A stretch of 64,000 nucleotides of DNA, from positions 372,001 to 436,000 of the forward strand of contig NZ_JOBF01000003.1 in NCBI RefSeq assembly GCF_000718635.1, written 5' to 3'. A program made the position numbers and the translations under genes. The first letter of the stretch is position 1, and every line of letters starts with the position of its first letter. Source of the stretch: Streptomyces varsoviensis. GTDB taxonomy: Bacteria > Actinomycetota > Actinomycetes > Streptomycetales > Streptomycetaceae. Below are positions 51,528 to 61,599 of this stretch, in pieces. Below the pieces are notes generated by a model that saw only the letters and a list, made by a program, of their open reading frames with translations, did not search any database and was not told the origin of the DNA.

Positions 51528-52643
51528 TCAGTCCAGGTAGCCCCGGAGCTGGTCGGCGAAGGCGTGGTCGCGGAGCTTGTTGAGGGTCTTGGACTCGATC
51601 TGGCGGATGCGTTCGCGGGTGACGCCGAAGATCCGGCCGATCTCCTCCAGGGTGCGTGGGCGGCCGTCGACCAGTCCGTAGCGGAGCTGTACGACCTTGC
51701 GTTCGCGCTCGCCGAGCGTGGAGAGGACCGCTTCGAGGTGTTCGCGCAGCAGCAGGAACGCCGCCGATTCGACGGGCGACGCGGCGTCGCCGTCCTCGAT
51801 GAGGTCGCCGAGCGCGACGTCGTCCTCCTCGCCCACGGGCGCGTGCAGCGATACGGGCTCCTGGGCGAGGCGCAGTACCTCGCTGACCCGCTCCTCGGTC
51901 AGGTCGAGGTGGGCGGCCACCTCGTCGGGGGTGGGCTCGTAGCCGCGCTCCTGGAGCATGCGGCGCTGGACGCGCACGACGCGGTTGATCAGCTCGACGA
52001 CATGGACCGGGACCCGGATCGTACGGGCCTGGTCGGCCAGCGCGCGGGACATGGCCTGGCGGATCCACCAGGTCGCGTACGTCGAGAACTTGTAGCCGCG
52101 CGCGTAGTCGAACTTCTCGACGGCGCGGATCAGGCCGAGGTTGCCCTCCTGCACCAGGTCGAGCATGGTCAGCCCGCGGCCGACGTAGCGCTTGGCGACG
52201 GAGACGACGAGCCGGAGGTTGGCCTCGATGAGCCGGCGCTTGGCCATCCGGCCCAGCACCACCAACTTGTCGAGATCCAGGGCGAGTTGGGAGTCGAGGT
52301 CGGGGGCCGTGCTCAGCCGCTCCTCGGCGAACAGCCCCGCCTCGACGCGGCGGGCCAGCTCGACCTCCTCGGCGGCGGTGAGCAGGGTGATGCGGCCGAT
52401 CTCGCGGAGGTACTGGCGGAACAGGTCGGAGGAAGGTCCACTGGTGTCGGGCCGTGCGGGGAGATCGGGGAGTGCTTCCTCACCGAACATCTCGGACGCG
52501 GGCGGGTCGGCCTGTCGCACGACGGCCGGTGCCGCGTCGGTCAGGGTCTGGGTCTGCACGGGGGCGACCTCCAGGGTGATCGCTGCACGGGCGGCAGAAG
52601 GATCGGGCACGGTTGCGGCCGAGCCGCCGTCCGTCCCGGACAT
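51528..52643 (-). CDS. hrdA: RNA polymerase sigma factor, HrdA-like group 2
   Basis: A 371-residue sigma-70 protein. Region 1.2 is [18 protein letters not shown], region 2.4 is [18 protein letters not shown], region 3 follows with [18 protein letters not shown] and region 4.2 is [15 protein letters not shown]. Start ATG 52643 has GGAG upstream; an in-frame upstream GTG would add 34 residues. The N-terminus is short and neutral, unlike the long acidic/Ala-rich region of HrdB, so a non-essential group 2 factor is likely; HrdA is suggested by size and by the dnaG/dgt neighbours (from memory of Streptomyces synteny). HrdC/HrdD cannot be fully excluded. Confidence 0.88.
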   Translation of the reverse strand: MSGTDGGSAATVPDPSAARAAITLEVAPVQTQTLTDAAPAVVRQADPPASEMFGEEALPDLPARPDTSGPSSDLFRQYLREIGRITLLTAAEEVELARRVEAGLFAEERLSTAPDLDSQLALDLDKLVVLGRMAKRRLIEANLRLVVSVAKRYVGRGLTMLDLVQEGNLGLIRAVEKFDYARGYKFSTYATWWIRQAMSRALADQARTIRVPVHVVELINRVVRVQRRMLQERGYEPTPDEVAAHLDLTEERVSEVLRLAQEPVSLHAPVGEEDDVALGDLIEDGDAASPVESAAFLLLREHLEAVLSTLGERERKVVQLRYGLVDGRPRTLEEIGRIFGVTRERIRQIESKTLNKLRDHAFADQLRGYLD

Positions 52644-52849
52644 CAAGAGCGGCTCCGCGGGGGACTCCGGATGAGATGGACCGGACCCGCGCTCCGAGGA
52701 CTCAGGCACCACAAGCCAGTGTGGGGCACGACACACGCCCGCCACGAGGGGCGTGCGCCCACTTTCTGGGGCCGTTGCGTGACCGGTCGGCTACAGCGCG
52801 GGGGCGTTCCTTCCGCTGAGTGGAACAGCGCGGGAGGAGCTCGGCGTGG

Positions 52850-54772
52850 CTAGAGCGCGTCCGCGCCGCGTTCGCGGAGCGCCTGGCCGTACTGCTGGAG
52901 GACCCACAGCTCGTTCTGGACGGCGGCGAGGTGGTCCGGGGCGGCCTGGGCGCCGAGGCGCACCATGCTCGCCGTCACGTCGGCGACGCGGCGCTCCACG
53001 GCCCGCAGCCGGACCTGGACGAGCTGGACGCCCGCGTACGCCTCGTCGACGGTGCGGCTGTGGATCGCCTCGACGGCCAGCTCGGTGACCATGGCGCGCA
53101 CGGTGTTGTCGGGGGCCGCCTCGCGCACCCGCGCGAGGTAGTCGTCGGCGGCCTGGGTCACGCCCCCGGCCTCCTCGATGGTGCGCCGCACGGCCACGTA
53201 CGGATCGGCGGTGAACTCGTCCTCGCCGTACGCGTCGAAGGCCGGGGCGACCAGCTCGGGGCGCTGGAGGGCCAGCTTGAGCAGCTCGCGCTCGGTGCGG
53301 TGGGCGGGGCTGCGCAGATTCAGGGCCGGGCCGCGCTGGACGGGCGGGCCGGACTGCGCGGCGGCGGCCTGCGGTACGGGCGCGGCGCCGCCGTGCTGCG
53401 CACGGCCGCCCTGGTCGGCGCCGGGCCGCCGGCCGCGCTCGCGGGCCCAGCGGGCGAGCTGGCCGACGCGGCGGACCACGAACTGCGTGTCGAGGATGCC
53501 GAGCATGCCGGCCAGCGCCACCGCGTACTCGTGCTGGATGGAGCCGTTCTTGATGCCCGCGACGATCGGCGCGGCGGCCTCCAGGGCGGCGGCGCGGCCC
53601 TCGGCGGTGTCGAGGTTGTACCGGCCGACGACCTGCCGGATCGCGAAGGCGAAGAGCGGGGTACGGGACTCCACCAGCCGCTGCACGGACTCGTCGCCCT
53701 CCGCGAGGCGCAGCTCGCACGGGTCCATGCCGCCCGGAGTGATGGCGATGGACGTCTCGGCGGCGAACTTCTGGTCGTCCTCGAAGGCCCGCAGGGCGGC
53801 CTTCTGCCCGGCCGCGTCGCCGTCGAAGGTGAAGACGACCTCGGCGGACGCGTTGTCCATCAGCAGCCGGCGGAGGATCTTGATGTGGTCGCCCGCGAAG
53901 GCGGTGCCGCAGGTGGCGATGGCGGTGGTGACCCCGGCGAGGTGGCAGGCCATGACGTCCGTATAGCCCTCGACGACGACGGCGCGGCTGGTCTTGGCGA
54001 TGTCCTTCTTGGCGAGGTCGATGCCGTACAGCACATGCGACTTCTTGTAGAGGGGGGTCTCGGGGGTGTTGAGGTACTTGGGGCCGTTGTCGTCGTCGCG
54101 GAGCTTGCGGGCGCCGAAGCCGATGCACTCGCCGGTGATGTCGCGGATCGGCCACATGAGGCGGCCGCGGAACCGGTCGATGGGGCGGCCGCCCCGGCTC
54201 TCCTGGGCGAGCCCGGAGAGGATCAGCTCCTTGTCGCTGAAGCCCTTGCCGCGCAGGAAGCGGGTGAGGTGGTCCCAGCCGGCCGGGCTGTAGCCGACGC
54301 CGAAGTGCTGGGCGGCGGCCTGGTCGAAACCGCGGCTCGCGAGGAACTTCCGGCCGATCTCGGCCTCGGGGCTGTCGAGCTGCTCGACGTAGTAGAGGGC
54401 CGCGGCGCGGTGCGCCTCGACCAGGCGGATGCGCTCGCCCTGCTGGCGGCCGGGGGTGTAGCCGCCCTCCTCGTAGCGCAGGGTGATGCCGGCCAGGCCC
54501 GCGAGCCGCTCGATGGTCTCGGCGAAGGAGAGGTGGTCGATCTTCATGACGAAGTCGACGGTGTCCCCGCCCTCCTGGCAGCCGAAGCAGTAGAAGAGCC
54601 CCTTGGCCGGGCTGACCTGGAAGGACGGCGACTTCTCGTCGTGGAAGGGGCACAGGCCCTTCAGATTGCCGCCGCCCGCGTTGCGCAATTGCAGGTACTC
54701 GGAGACCACGGCGTCGATCGGGACCGCGTCCCGGACCGCCTTCACATCGTCATCGTTGATCCTGCCTGCCAC
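52850..54772 (-). CDS. dnaG: DNA primase DnaG
   Basis: A 640-residue primase. The zinc-binding domain has CPFHDEKSPSFQVSPAKG and CFGCQEGGDTVDFV near residues 41-75, the Toprim domain has VVVEGYTDVMAC and FTFDGDAAG near residues 267 and 317, and the C-terminal helicase-interacting domain starts after a Gly/Pro/Ala linker near residue 440. It makes RNA primers for replication in complex with DnaB. Length and motifs are normal. Confidence 0.95.
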   Translation of the reverse strand: MAGRINDDDVKAVRDAVPIDAVVSEYLQLRNAGGGNLKGLCPFHDEKSPSFQVSPAKGLFYCFGCQEGGDTVDFVMKIDHLSFAETIERLAGLAGITLRYEEGGYTPGRQQGERIRLVEAHRAAALYYVEQLDSPEAEIGRKFLASRGFDQAAAQHFGVGYSPAGWDHLTRFLRGKGFSDKELILSGLAQESRGGRPIDRFRGRLMWPIRDITGECIGFGARKLRDDDNGPKYLNTPETPLYKKSHVLYGIDLAKKDIAKTSRAVVVEGYTDVMACHLAGVTTAIATCGTAFAGDHIKILRRLLMDNASAEVVFTFDGDAAGQKAALRAFEDDQKFAAETSIAITPGGMDPCELRLAEGDESVQRLVESRTPLFAFAIRQVVGRYNLDTAEGRAAALEAAAPIVAGIKNGSIQHEYAVALAGMLGILDTQFVVRRVGQLARWARERGRRPGADQGGRAQHGGAAPVPQAAAAQSGPPVQRGPALNLRSPAHRTERELLKLALQRPELVAPAFDAYGEDEFTADPYVAVRRTIEEAGGVTQAADDYLARVREAAPDNTVRAMVTELAVEAIHSRTVDEAYAGVQLVQVRLRAVERRVADVTASMVRLGAQAAPDHLAAVQNELWVLQQYGQALRERGADAL

Positions 54773-54842
54773 GCGTGAAGTCTACGGCCGGGGTCCGACA
54801 CTCCCGAACCGCCGGCCCCTCCCCCGCGCCCCGGTCGCCCCG

Positions 54843-55424
54843 TCACCCGACCTTGATCACGAAGACGTGGTGCGGGCCGACCGACTCGATGTCGAACTCC
54901 TCACCGACGGCGGTGAAGCCCTGGTGCTCGTAGAAGCCGCGGGCCGACGTGCGGCCGTTGCACCAGACGGTCTCCGCGCCGCGGGCGGCGGCCTCGGCGA
55001 GGCCCGCCCGCAGCACGGCGACGCCGTAGCCGAGCCCCCGGACGGCCGGATCGCTGGCCATGCCGCGGAAGCGGTACGCCCGGTCGGCGCCGTCCGGGGC
55101 ATGGACGCCGTACGGGGCATGGGCGCCGTACGCCGCGTGGCCGGGGCCCGCACTGCGGGCGGGGCCCGCACCGTCGGACCCGGCCGCCCCATCGGCCCCG
55201 GCCCCAACCCCGTCCGGCAGCGGCTCCGCGAAGAACGTGGCGCAGGCCCGTACCGCGCCCTCCTCGTCGTATGCGGCGACGTGAAAGGTGCGGGCGGCCG
55301 GGGCGTCGTCCTCGGGGAAGACGGCGGACTCGGGCGGCAGCCCCGGCCGCAGCACCGACCGGCGCAGCTCGAAGATCTCCGCGACCGGTACCACCGCGGT
55401 GCGGATACGGGTGGGATTGGACAT
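54843..55424 (-). CDS. GNAT-family N-acetyltransferase
   Basis: A 193-residue protein starting ATG 55424. The acetyl-CoA-binding region is RFRGMASDPAVRGLGYGVAV (RxxGxG/A pattern) and the C-terminal strand is YEHQGFTAVGEEFDIE. A low-complexity Gly/Ala/His insertion (residues about 75-115) interrupts the usual spacing, from a local tandem repeat. Substrate unknown. It ends 10 bp before the end of the ferredoxin reductase gene's coding region and is on the same strand. Confidence 0.82.
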   Translation of the reverse strand: MSNPTRIRTAVVPVAEIFELRRSVLRPGLPPESAVFPEDDAPAARTFHVAAYDEEGAVRACATFFAEPLPDGVGAGADGAAGSDGAGPARSAGPGHAAYGAHAPYGVHAPDGADRAYRFRGMASDPAVRGLGYGVAVLRAGLAEAAARGAETVWCNGRTSARGFYEHQGFTAVGEEFDIESVGPHHVFVIKVG

Positions 55425-55434
55425 GCGCCCCAAG

Positions 55435-56697
55435 CTATGCCAGCAGCGAGGCCAGCGGGACCCCCGGGTCGGCGAGGGCCTCCGGGTCGGGGCGGGCGCC
55501 GGCGCGGATGAGCTGCTGGATGGGGTCGGTGACGTCCCACACGTTGACGTTCATGCCCGCGAGCAGCCGGCCTTCCTTGAGCCAGAAGGCGATGAACTCG
55601 CGCTTGGAGACGTCACCGCGGCAGACCACCTGGTCGTACGAGCCGGGCGGCGCGTAGCCGGAGTATTCGAGGCCGACGTCGTACTGGTCGGAGAAGAAGT
55701 ACGGCACCCGGTCGTACGAGACCTCCTGGCCGAGCATGGCGCGGGCGGCGGCCGGGCCGCTGTTGAGCGCGTTGGCCCAGTGCTCGACGCGGAGCCGGGA
55801 GTCGAGCAGGGGGTGTTCGGCGGCGGCTACATCGCCCGCCGCGAAGATGTCCGGGTCGCTGGTGCGCAGCGCGGCGTCCACGGCGATGCCGCCGCCGTAC
55901 GCGGGGTCGATCAGCGTCAGGCCCGCGGCCTCGGCGAGGGAGGTGCGCGGGGCGGCTCCGATGGCGGCGAGCACGTCGTGGGCGGGGTGCTCCTCGCCGT
56001 CGTCGGTGCGGACGGCGAGCACCAGGCCGTCCTGGCCGACGATCTCGGTGAGCCGGGAGCCGAAGTGGAAGCGCACGCCGTGTTCGCGGTGCAGGTCGGT
56101 GAAGAGCGCGCCGAGCTCGGGGCCGAGGACGGTGTGCAGCGGGGTCGGCTCGGATTCGACGACGGTCACCTCGGCGCCGTACGAGCGGGCGGCCGCCGCG
56201 ACCTCCAGGCCGATCCAGCCCGCCCCGGCGATGACGAGGTGGCCGTTGTCGCGGCCGAGGGAGGCGAGCACGCCGCGCAGCCGCTCGGCGTGGGCGAGGC
56301 GGCGCAGGTGGTGGACGCCTGCGAGGTCGGTGCCGGGGACGTCGAGGCGGCGGGGCTCGGCGCCGGTGGCCAGCAGCAGCCGGTCGTAGTGGACGCTGGT
56401 GCCGTCGCCCAGCCGGACGGACTTGGCGGCGCGGTCGAGGTGGACCGCGGGCTGGCCGAGGTGGAGTTCGATCTTGGCCTGCGCGTACCAGGACGGCTCG
56501 TGCACGAAGACGCTGTCGCGCGCCTCGTTGCCGATGAGGTAGCCCTTGGAGAGCGGCGGACGCTCATAAGGGTGCTCGCGTTCGTCGCAGATCAGTATCA
56601 CCCGGCCGGTGAAACCCTCCGATCGGAGGGTTTCGGCGGCCTTGGCCCCGGCCAGGCCCCCTCCGACGATGACGAACGTCCGGTGTGCATCCACCAC
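55435..56697 (-). CDS. FAD-dependent ferredoxin (rubredoxin) reductase-like oxidoreductase
   Basis: A 420-residue protein. GTG 56697 has AGGAGG six bases upstream. Two dinucleotide motifs are present: FVIVGGGLAGAKAAETLRSE for FAD at the N-terminus and LVIAGAGWIGLEVAAAARSYG for NAD(P)H near residue 150. FAAGDVAAAEHPLL gives the second FAD contact. It is of the type that passes electrons from NAD(P)H to ferredoxins or oxygenases; no ferredoxin or P450 gene is adjacent. Localised in the cytoplasm. Confidence 0.88.
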   Translation of the reverse strand: MVDAHRTFVIVGGGLAGAKAAETLRSEGFTGRVILICDEREHPYERPPLSKGYLIGNEARDSVFVHEPSWYAQAKIELHLGQPAVHLDRAAKSVRLGDGTSVHYDRLLLATGAEPRRLDVPGTDLAGVHHLRRLAHAERLRGVLASLGRDNGHLVIAGAGWIGLEVAAAARSYGAEVTVVESEPTPLHTVLGPELGALFTDLHREHGVRFHFGSRLTEIVGQDGLVLAVRTDDGEEHPAHDVLAAIGAAPRTSLAEAAGLTLIDPAYGGGIAVDAALRTSDPDIFAAGDVAAAEHPLLDSRLRVEHWANALNSGPAAARAMLGQEVSYDRVPYFFSDQYDVGLEYSGYAPPGSYDQVVCRGDVSKREFIAFWLKEGRLLAGMNVNVWDVTDPIQQLIRAGARPDPEALADPGVPLASLLA

Positions 56698-56960
56698 TTC
56701 GTGCCTCCTAGCTCGCGCGGTACGTCCGCGCCTTCCGCCCCCCGGTCCCAATCGCCAAAGCCGAGCGTCCCGCACGGAGCGTGATGCCGGAAGAGGGACT
56801 GCGCCGGACGGCTCAGAGCGATGACACACGGCGGACGGCGATGCGCCGGCCCTTGCTGGTTACAGGGTGTCAGGTCCTTGTGACAGCGGCGCGACCGGCC
56901 CACCACAACGGGCTCCGGCGGACTGTCGGGACCCTCCGGAGGCCGAGGAAGCCCCCGACC

Positions 56961-58157
56961 TCAGCCCCGCCCCGGCCCCGGCCATGTCTCTGACCCCGTC
57001 TCCGCCCCCGCCCACACCGGATAGTCGACGTAGCCGCGCTCCCCGCCGCCGTAGTGGGTGGCGCGGTCCGAGGCGGCCATCTCGTGGCCCAGGGCGAACC
57101 GGCTGACGAGGTCGGGGTTGGCGATGAAGGGTCGGCCGAAGGAGACGGCGTCGGCGATGCCCGCCTCGATGATGGCGTTGCCGCCGGCCCGGTCGAAGCC
57201 GTGGTTGGCGATCAGCGGGCCGTCGAAGAGCCGCCGGTAGCGGGCGAACTCGGCGAACCAGGCGGCGTGCGCCCGGCCCCCCGCGCCCGGCGCGCGCCCG
57301 CGCAGGTGGAGGTAGCCGATCCGGTGCCGGCCGAGTTCGGCGACGAGGGCGTCGTGGTCGGCGAGGGTACGGGCGTCCGCCGTGTAGGGGTAGGCGCCGC
57401 ACGGCGGGGCGGACGGCGGCCGGTCGGCGGCGGTCCAGTACGGCGACAGCCGCACGCCGACGCGGCGCGCGCTCCACGCGGCGCTCACCGCGTCGACGAC
57501 GTCGAGCGGCAGCCGGGTCGGGTCCGCGCCGTAGCGGTCGGTGCGGCGGTTCAGCCGCCGGTTGAGGAACTGCGCGAGCAGATAGATGCCATTGGCGGCG
57601 ATCTCGACGCCGTCGAACCCGGCGCGGCGCGCGTTCCCGGCCGCCGCCGCGTACGCCTCGATCGTCCGCTCGATGTCCGCGCCGGTCATCGCCCTCGGGG
57701 TGACGGTCCCCTGGCGCCCGTACGGCGTGTGGACCGTCTCCTGCGGGTTGACGGCCGAGGGCCCGGCGGGCAGCGCGCCTCCGAGGTGGTCGGGGTGCGA
57801 GACGGCGCCGGTGTGCCAGAGCTGCGCCACGATGCGGCCGCCGAGGGCGTGTACGAGGCCGGTGACCTGGCGCCACGCGGCGACCTGCCGTTCGGTGTGG
57901 AGGCCGGGGACGCCGCCGAAGCCGATGGCCTGCTCGCCGACCCAGACGCCTTCGCCGACGATCAGCCCGGCGGCGGCCCGCTGCCCGTAGTAGGCGGCGT
58001 GCAGCTCCGTGGGCACCCGTTCCGGATTGGTCGCGCGGGCGCGGGTGAGGGGCGCCATCACCACGCGGTTGGGCAGCCGGAGTTCCCCGATGCTCGTCGG
58101 CCGCAGCAGCGGCTGGGCATCATCAGTGCTCGGGTGGTGCGGGTGGTGCGGGTTCAT
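56961..58157 (-). CDS. NADH:flavin oxidoreductase (old yellow enzyme family) with altered active-site motif
   Basis: A 398-residue OYE-type TIM barrel; ATG 58157 has GAGGAG 11 bases upstream. Family features are RLPNRVVMAPLTRARA, IVAQLWHTGAVSHP, RLNRRTDRYGADPTRLPL and ADAVSFGRPFIANPDLV. The catalytic motif normally reads IHGANGYLLxQFL (His and Asn bind substrate); here it reads IAANGIYLLAQFL at residues about 185-197, lacking the His and shifting Asn by one place with an extra Ile. Either this is an atypical member or a locally altered one. Ene-reductase activity is therefore uncertain. Confidence 0.82.
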   Translation of the reverse strand: MNPHHPHHPSTDDAQPLLRPTSIGELRLPNRVVMAPLTRARATNPERVPTELHAAYYGQRAAAGLIVGEGVWVGEQAIGFGGVPGLHTERQVAAWRQVTGLVHALGGRIVAQLWHTGAVSHPDHLGGALPAGPSAVNPQETVHTPYGRQGTVTPRAMTGADIERTIEAYAAAAGNARRAGFDGVEIAANGIYLLAQFLNRRLNRRTDRYGADPTRLPLDVVDAVSAAWSARRVGVRLSPYWTAADRPPSAPPCGAYPYTADARTLADHDALVAELGRHRIGYLHLRGRAPGAGGRAHAAWFAEFARYRRLFDGPLIANHGFDRAGGNAIIEAGIADAVSFGRPFIANPDLVSRFALGHEMAASDRATHYGGGERGYVDYPVWAGAETGSETWPGPGRG

Positions 58158-58253
58158 CGGGCGTCGTTCTCCTCGTCGCGTCGTTTCCGTCCGTGCCATG
58201 GGGCTGACGGAGCGCGCCGGGGAAATGTGACCGGTGGGGCTGGACGGCGGGGC

Positions 58254-59591
58254 TCAGCGCCGGGGCGTGGTGCGAGGGGCGCGGGTGGAGCCCGTGAGGC
58301 GGGTGCGCAGGGAGCGGGCGGAGGAATCGGTGAGGGCGGCGATCTGGTCGATGACGGCGCGCAGCCGGGCCGCGTCGTTCGGGGCGGCCGTGAACAGGGA
58401 GTGGAACTGCGGGTCGAGGCCGTCGGGGGCGCGGGCGATCAGCGCCTCGGCGAGTTCGGCGATGACGACGCGCTGGTCGGCGCGGAGCCGCTGCTGCGCG
58501 GGGCGCTGCATGACGTACCGGTCGGCGACGGCCTTCAGCACGGCGCATTCGAGACGGGTGCCGTGCGGTACGACCAGTTCGGCGCGGTAGCGGGTGAGGC
58601 GGCCCGGCCCGTACGCGGCGCGGGTGGCGTTCTCGGCGGCGAGGCAGAAGCGGCCGATGAGCTGGCTGGCGGCGTCCTTGAGGCGGGCCTGGGCGATGGC
58701 CGTGCCGTCGTAGCCGTGCGGCCACCACTCCTGGTCGAGGAGGCGGTCGAGGGCGGCGGCCAGCTCCTCGGGGCCGGCGCCGGGCGCGTACCGGTCGGCG
58801 GCGATGGTGAAGATCTCGCGCCGCTCGGGCTCGGCGAGCAGGCAGTTGGGGTCGATGTGGCCGGCGTGCAGGCCGTCCTCGACGTCGTGCACGGAGTACG
58901 CGACGTCGTCGGACCAGTCCATGACCTGCGCCTCGAAGCTCTTGCCGGCCTCGGGCGCGCCCCGGCGCAGCCATTCGAAGACCGGCACGTCGTCGGCGTA
59001 GACCCCGAACTTCGGCGAGGCGGGGTCCGTGGGATGGCCGCCGCGCGTCCAGGGGTATTTGGTGGCGGCGTCGAGGGCGGCGCGGGTGAGGTTGAGGCCG
59101 ACGCTGACCGGTTCGCCGCTGTCCGGGTCGGTGGTGAATCGTTTCGGTTCGAGGCGGGCCAGCAGCCGCAGCGACTGCGCGTTCCCCTCGAAGCCGCCGC
59201 AGTCCTCGGCGACCTCGTTGAGCGCCTGCTCCCCGTTGTGGCCGAACGGCGGGTGGCCGAGGTCGTGCGCGAGGCAGGCCACCTCCACCAGGTCGGGGTC
59301 GCAGCCGAGGGCGGCGCCCAGCTCGCGGCCCACCTGGGCGCACTCCAGCGAGTGCGTCAGGCGCGTACGGGGGCTGGCGTCCCACGCCTGGTCGCTGATG
59401 CCGGGCGTGACCACCTGGGTCTTCCCGGCGAGCCGGCGCAGCGCGGCGGAGTGCAGCACGCGCGCGCGGTCGCGCTGGAAGGCGGTGCGGCCCGGCCGCT
59501 TGTCGGGCTCGGCCGCACGCCGCTCCAGGTCCGACGGTTCGTATCCGCCGATGCCGGGATTTTCGGACGCGGTACGCGCTGTGCCGTTCAT
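58254..59591 (-). CDS. dgt: Deoxyguanosinetriphosphate triphosphohydrolase-like HD protein
   Basis: A 445-residue protein; ATG 59591. HD-domain residues are [28 protein letters not shown] and [19 protein letters not shown], matching the dGTPase-like family. It would cut dGTP (or dNTPs) to nucleoside and triphosphate. Placement in the hrdA-dnaG-dgt group is usual for Streptomyces. Length and motifs are intact; the C-terminal 10 residues are basic. Confidence 0.92.
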   Translation of the reverse strand: MNGTARTASENPGIGGYEPSDLERRAAEPDKRPGRTAFQRDRARVLHSAALRRLAGKTQVVTPGISDQAWDASPRTRLTHSLECAQVGRELGAALGCDPDLVEVACLAHDLGHPPFGHNGEQALNEVAEDCGGFEGNAQSLRLLARLEPKRFTTDPDSGEPVSVGLNLTRAALDAATKYPWTRGGHPTDPASPKFGVYADDVPVFEWLRRGAPEAGKSFEAQVMDWSDDVAYSVHDVEDGLHAGHIDPNCLLAEPERREIFTIAADRYAPGAGPEELAAALDRLLDQEWWPHGYDGTAIAQARLKDAASQLIGRFCLAAENATRAAYGPGRLTRYRAELVVPHGTRLECAVLKAVADRYVMQRPAQQRLRADQRVVIAELAEALIARAPDGLDPQFHSLFTAAPNDAARLRAVIDQIAALTDSSARSLRTRLTGSTRAPRTTPRR

Positions 59592-60079
59592 ACCCCCGAC
59601 GGTAACCGCCGCCTGTGACACGAGCGACGGCGTGCGCGGGGCGGTGACCGGTTCCCGGCGGTGGCCGCGCGCCCCTCCGCGTCCGCCGGGGCCGGTCCAC
59701 CGCGCCGCCACCGGGGCCACGCGCGTCCGCCGCCGGGCCGCCGCGCGGACATGACGACCGGATTCCGTCCCTGGGGGCCGCCGGCCACTGGCCGCCTGCC
59801 CCCGGCCGCCGGCTGCCGACGCGAAGGCCCGCCGGAGCTGCTGCCCCGCGCCCCGGGCCGGCCGGCTCGTACGGTCCGTGCGGCTGCCCCGCCCCGGCTC
59901 GTACGGCCCGTACGGTCCGTGCTGCTCGTACCGTCCGCGCGGCCACGCCGGTACGTACCGCCGTCCCGCAGCGCACTCCGCGCCCCCGGCCCGTACCGCT
60001 CGTACGGCCCGTACCGCTCGTACCGCCCCGAGGCCCCCGGCCCACGATCCGCCCCCACATCGGCTCGGGGAACGTCGGA
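59592..60079. other. 488-bp interval rich in CGTACGG repeats, no supported gene
   Basis: Minus-strand frame 59588-60058 stays open and its stop overlaps the dgt start (ATGA), but the product is Arg/Gly low-complexity with no motif. Plus-strand text around 59870-60030 has many CGTACGGCCCGTAC-type units. I therefore treat it as non-coding or decayed; the promoter of dgt should lie here. Confidence 0.6.
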
Positions 60080-61072
60080 TCAGTGCGCGTCGACCTCCGC
60101 GAGGTACTTCGCGCGGGTCTCCTCGTCCAGGAACGAGGCGTGGAAGGAGTTGCGGGCCAGGGTGCGCAGCGTCTCGTCGTCGAGGCCGAGCGCGTCCCGT
60201 ACGCCGGTGAAGTTGTCGTCGGCGTAGCCGCCGAAGTAGGCGGGGTCGTCCGAGTTGACCGTGACCAGCAGCCCGGCGTCGAGCATGGCGGGGAGCGGGT
60301 GGTCGGCCAGCTTGTCGATGACGCGCAGCCGTACGTTCGACAGCGGGCACAGCGTCAGCGGGGTCCGCTCGGCGGCGAGCCGGGCGACGAGCGCGTCGTC
60401 CTCCATGCAGCGCACCCCGTGGTCGACGCGGTCCACGCCGAGGAGGTCCAGCGCCTCCCATATGTACGCGGGCGGGCCCTCCTCGCCCGCGTGCGCGACG
60501 CACTTGAGCCCCGCCTCGCGGGCGCGCGCGTAGACCTCGCGGAACTTCGACGGCGGGTTGCCGACCTCGGCGGAGTCGAGGCCGACGGCGGCTATGCGGT
60601 CCAGGTACGGGCGGGCGGCCTCGAACGTCGCCAGCGCCGACTCGGCGCTCTCGTCGCGCAGGAAGCACATGATCAGGCGGGTGGAGATGCCGTGCCGTTC
60701 CTCGGCGGCGTCGAGCGCGCGGGTCAGGCCCTCGATGACGGTGCCGATCTCCAGGCCGCGCGCGGTGTGCGCCTGCGGGTCGAAGAAGATCTCCGCGTGC
60801 CGGACGCCCTGCGCGCGAGCACGGGCCAGATAGGCGTCGGCGAGGTCCGCGAAGTCGTCCTCGGTGCGGAGCACGGCCATCAGCGCGTAATAGAGGTCCA
60901 GGAAGGACTGGAGGTCGCTGAAGGAGTACGCGGCGCGCAGCTCGGCCTCGGAGAGGTACGGCAGCTCGACGCTGTTGCGCGCGGCCAGCGCGAAGGCCAG
61001 TTCCGGCTCCAGCGTGCCCTCTATGTGGAGGTGCAGCTCTGCTTTGGGTATCGGGGGCACGGGGAGGATCAC
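60080..61072 (-). CDS. Adenine-deaminase-type member of the adenosine deaminase family
   Basis: A 330-residue metal-dependent deaminase. The zinc motif is [18 protein letters not shown], then [20 protein letters not shown] with His and Glu, RVDHGVRC and the terminal Asp pair [12 protein letters not shown]. The IEGTLEPEL and [10 protein letters not shown] forms are those of Aah1-like and Pseudomonas-type adenine deaminases; true adenosine deaminases have LDGS and TDDP. It probably converts adenine to hypoxanthine in purine salvage. Start GTG 61072 lacks a strong ribosome-binding site. Confidence 0.85.
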   Translation of the reverse strand: MILPVPPIPKAELHLHIEGTLEPELAFALAARNSVELPYLSEAELRAAYSFSDLQSFLDLYYALMAVLRTEDDFADLADAYLARARAQGVRHAEIFFDPQAHTARGLEIGTVIEGLTRALDAAEERHGISTRLIMCFLRDESAESALATFEAARPYLDRIAAVGLDSAEVGNPPSKFREVYARAREAGLKCVAHAGEEGPPAYIWEALDLLGVDRVDHGVRCMEDDALVARLAAERTPLTLCPLSNVRLRVIDKLADHPLPAMLDAGLLVTVNSDDPAYFGGYADDNFTGVRDALGLDDETLRTLARNSFHASFLDEETRAKYLAEVDAH

Positions 61073-61198
61073 ACCTGTTCTGCTGGTCTGCTGGGCTACG
61101 CCTTCCGCGGTCTGCGCGTACTGCGATCTGCGCGTTCCGCCGCGGCTGAGGGGAATCCCCCAGGGTAACCAGGCCCTCCGTGCGGCCCCGGGTCCGGG

Positions 61199-61597
61199 CT
61201 ACGCCCCCGGCTCCACCTCGGCCGCCACCCAGGCCAGATACTCCGCGCCGCCGTGCGTGATCGGCGTCGCGATGATCTCCGGGGTGTCGTAGCCGTGCGC
61301 GCCGCGGAGGTGGGCCGCGAGGGCCTCGTACCGCGCGGCCGTCGTCTTCAGCAGGACCTGCCACTCGCGGGCGGTCTCGACCCGGCCCTCCCAGCGGTAC
61401 ACGGAGGCGATGGGCGAGCTGATCTGGGCGCAGGCCGCGAGCCTGGCCTCGACGGCGCCGCGGGCCAGGGACTGGGCGGCGGCCTCGCTGTCGGTGGTGG
61501 TCAGGACGGCCAGGAACTGGTCGCCGGGTACGGGGGCGGGTGCGGGTGCGGGTGAAGGGGCGAGTTCGGGATCGGGTACGGGATCGGGATCGGACAC
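61199..61597 (-). CDS. cutA: CutA1 divalent-ion tolerance family protein
   Basis: A 132-residue protein. The CutA core is [59 protein letters not shown] and [21 protein letters not shown], typical of this trimeric protein. The first 25 residues are a Pro/Ala/Asp-rich tail from a short tandem repeat at about 61530-61590. Starting GTG 61597, two bases after the protease stop, so the two genes are coupled. Confidence 0.9.
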   Translation of the reverse strand: MSDPDPVPDPELAPSPAPAPAPVPGDQFLAVLTTTDSEAAAQSLARGAVEARLAACAQISSPIASVYRWEGRVETAREWQVLLKTTAARYEALAAHLRGAHGYDTPEIIATPITHGGAEYLAWVAAEVEPGA

Positions 61598-61599
61598 CG

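Noticed and set aside
59588..60058. Minus-strand frame whose stop overlaps dgt by ATGA
   Set aside because: Arg/Gly low-complexity product from CGTACGG repeats. The overlap is probably chance, since many frames are open here.
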